From CAYOBW01 sp964402115 (GTDB taxonomy: Bacteria; Verrucomicrobiota; Kiritimatiellia; UBA8416; CAYOBW01): a stretch of DNA of 23,390 nucleotides. The stretch is taken from the NCBI GenBank assembly GCA_964402115.1, contig CAYOBW010000103.1, positions 1-23,390 of the forward strand, written 5' to 3'. This document shows, piece by piece, positions 22,979 through 23,390 of this stretch (positions within the stretch are counted from its first letter, which is position 1; every line of letters starts with the position of its first letter). Both the position numbers and the translations under genes were made by a program. The notes under the pieces were generated by a model that was not told the DNA's origin, searched no databases, and worked only from the letters and a program-made list of their open reading frames with translations.

Positions 22979-23390
22979 TCAGCCCCGTTCTTCCATCGGT
23001 ATGTAATGCCGGAGCTCCGGCCCGGTGTAGATCTGGCGCGGCCGCTTGATCTTGAAGTCGGGGTCGTCCTGCGACTCCTTCCATTGCGCGATCCAGCCCG
23101 GCAGGCGGCCGATGGCGAACATGACGGTAAACATGTTCATCCGGATGCCCATGGCGCGGTAGACAATGCCGCTGTAGAAATCCACGTTGGGGTAGAGCTT
23201 GCGGGAGATGAAGTAGTCATCGCGCGAAACCAGGTCTTCCAGCTCCAGCGCGATCTCCAGCAGCGGATCCCGCGTGCCGGTGACGCGCAGCACGTCCAGG
23301 CAGGCCTGCTTGATGATCTTGGCGCGCGGGTCGTAATTCTTGTAGACGCGGTGGTCGAAGCCGTAAAGGCGGACGCTGTCCTTCTTGTCC
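22979..23390 (-). CDS. gltA: Citrate synthase, C-terminal part (5' end outside window)
   Basis: The last ~137 residues of a type II (GltA-like) citrate synthase, which condenses oxaloacetate and acetyl-CoA in the TCA cycle. Visible hallmarks are LYGFDHRVYKNYDPRAKIIK, holding the catalytic His (GFDHRVY where GFGHRVY is usual), and PNVDFYSGIVYRAMGI, holding the catalytic Asp. The C-terminal helix GRLPGWIAQWKES and the final RPRQIYTG are typical of the family. The frame runs off the right edge of the window on the minus strand, so the N-terminus is not seen. Stop at 22979-22981. Confidence 0.95.
   Translation of the reverse strand, partial: DKKDSVRLYGFDHRVYKNYDPRAKIIKQACLDVLRVTGTRDPLLEIALELEDLVSRDDYFISRKLYPNVDFYSGIVYRAMGIRMNMFTVMFAIGRLPGWIAQWKESQDDPDFKIKRPRQIYTGPELRHYIPMEERG

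Noticed and set aside
1..23390. tRNA or rRNA genes
   Set aside because: No cloverleaf with a TTC-arm consensus and no rRNA core sequence recognised on either strand by eye.

Overview
The window is GC-rich bacterial chromosome with long secreted multidomain proteins and intergenic spaces packed with short hairpin repeats. Several features point to the PVC superphylum, most likely a Verrucomicrobiota or Kiritimatiellota-type organism: a hydrazine-synthase-alpha-like (HzsA-like) dihaem protein, a very large secreted protein ending in a Ca-binding-like DPDGD/SGEEY/DPNDP tail, ORF6N proteins, and a LeuB of the SMFEPMGGSAPKYTGK type. This placement is inference from gene content, not from a phylogenetic marker.

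Layout. Positions 1-1409 hold the end of leuB and a complete asd, an amino-acid biosynthesis pair closed by a hairpin terminator at 1524-1556. Next is a secreted Asp-box beta-propeller protein (1592-4243). A less GC-rich stretch (about 4370-5230) holds a small membrane protein. A minus-strand HzsA-like protein with two CxxCH haem sites (5266-8421) is divergent from a 1687-residue secreted protein built of Ig-like, PPC, choice-of-anchor, CBM-like and LamG modules (8791-13854). That gene converges on an ABC-F ATPase (13868-15850). A radical SAM enzyme (16320-17714) follows. Next comes a stretch of gene debris (17715-19021): a protein tail whose stop codon lies in a repeat, a helicase motif V fragment and an intact ORF6N gene. 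The right part holds a secreted GH42-like protein, a small cysteine-rich unknown protein, a second secreted TIM-barrel-like hydrolase and the C-terminal part of citrate synthase at the window edge.

How it fits together. Core metabolism (leuB, asd, gltA, ABC-F) brackets a set of exported proteins probably concerned with polysaccharide recognition or breakdown and surface attachment. There is no classic operon among the exported genes; most are single units arranged divergently or convergently.

The least expected signal is non-coding. A MITE-like element of exactly 137 bp occurs twice in opposite orientations (15936-16072 and 17802-17938), with a truncated third copy at 8482-8586. Each copy carries paired REP/BIME-like hairpins with compensating base changes. 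A second element of 127 bp (16097-16223) is bounded by 26-bp inverted repeats that are themselves hairpins and differ only by one swapped base pair. A third family with 29-bp direct repeats lies at 21567-21694. No transposase or RAYT gene is visible in the window.
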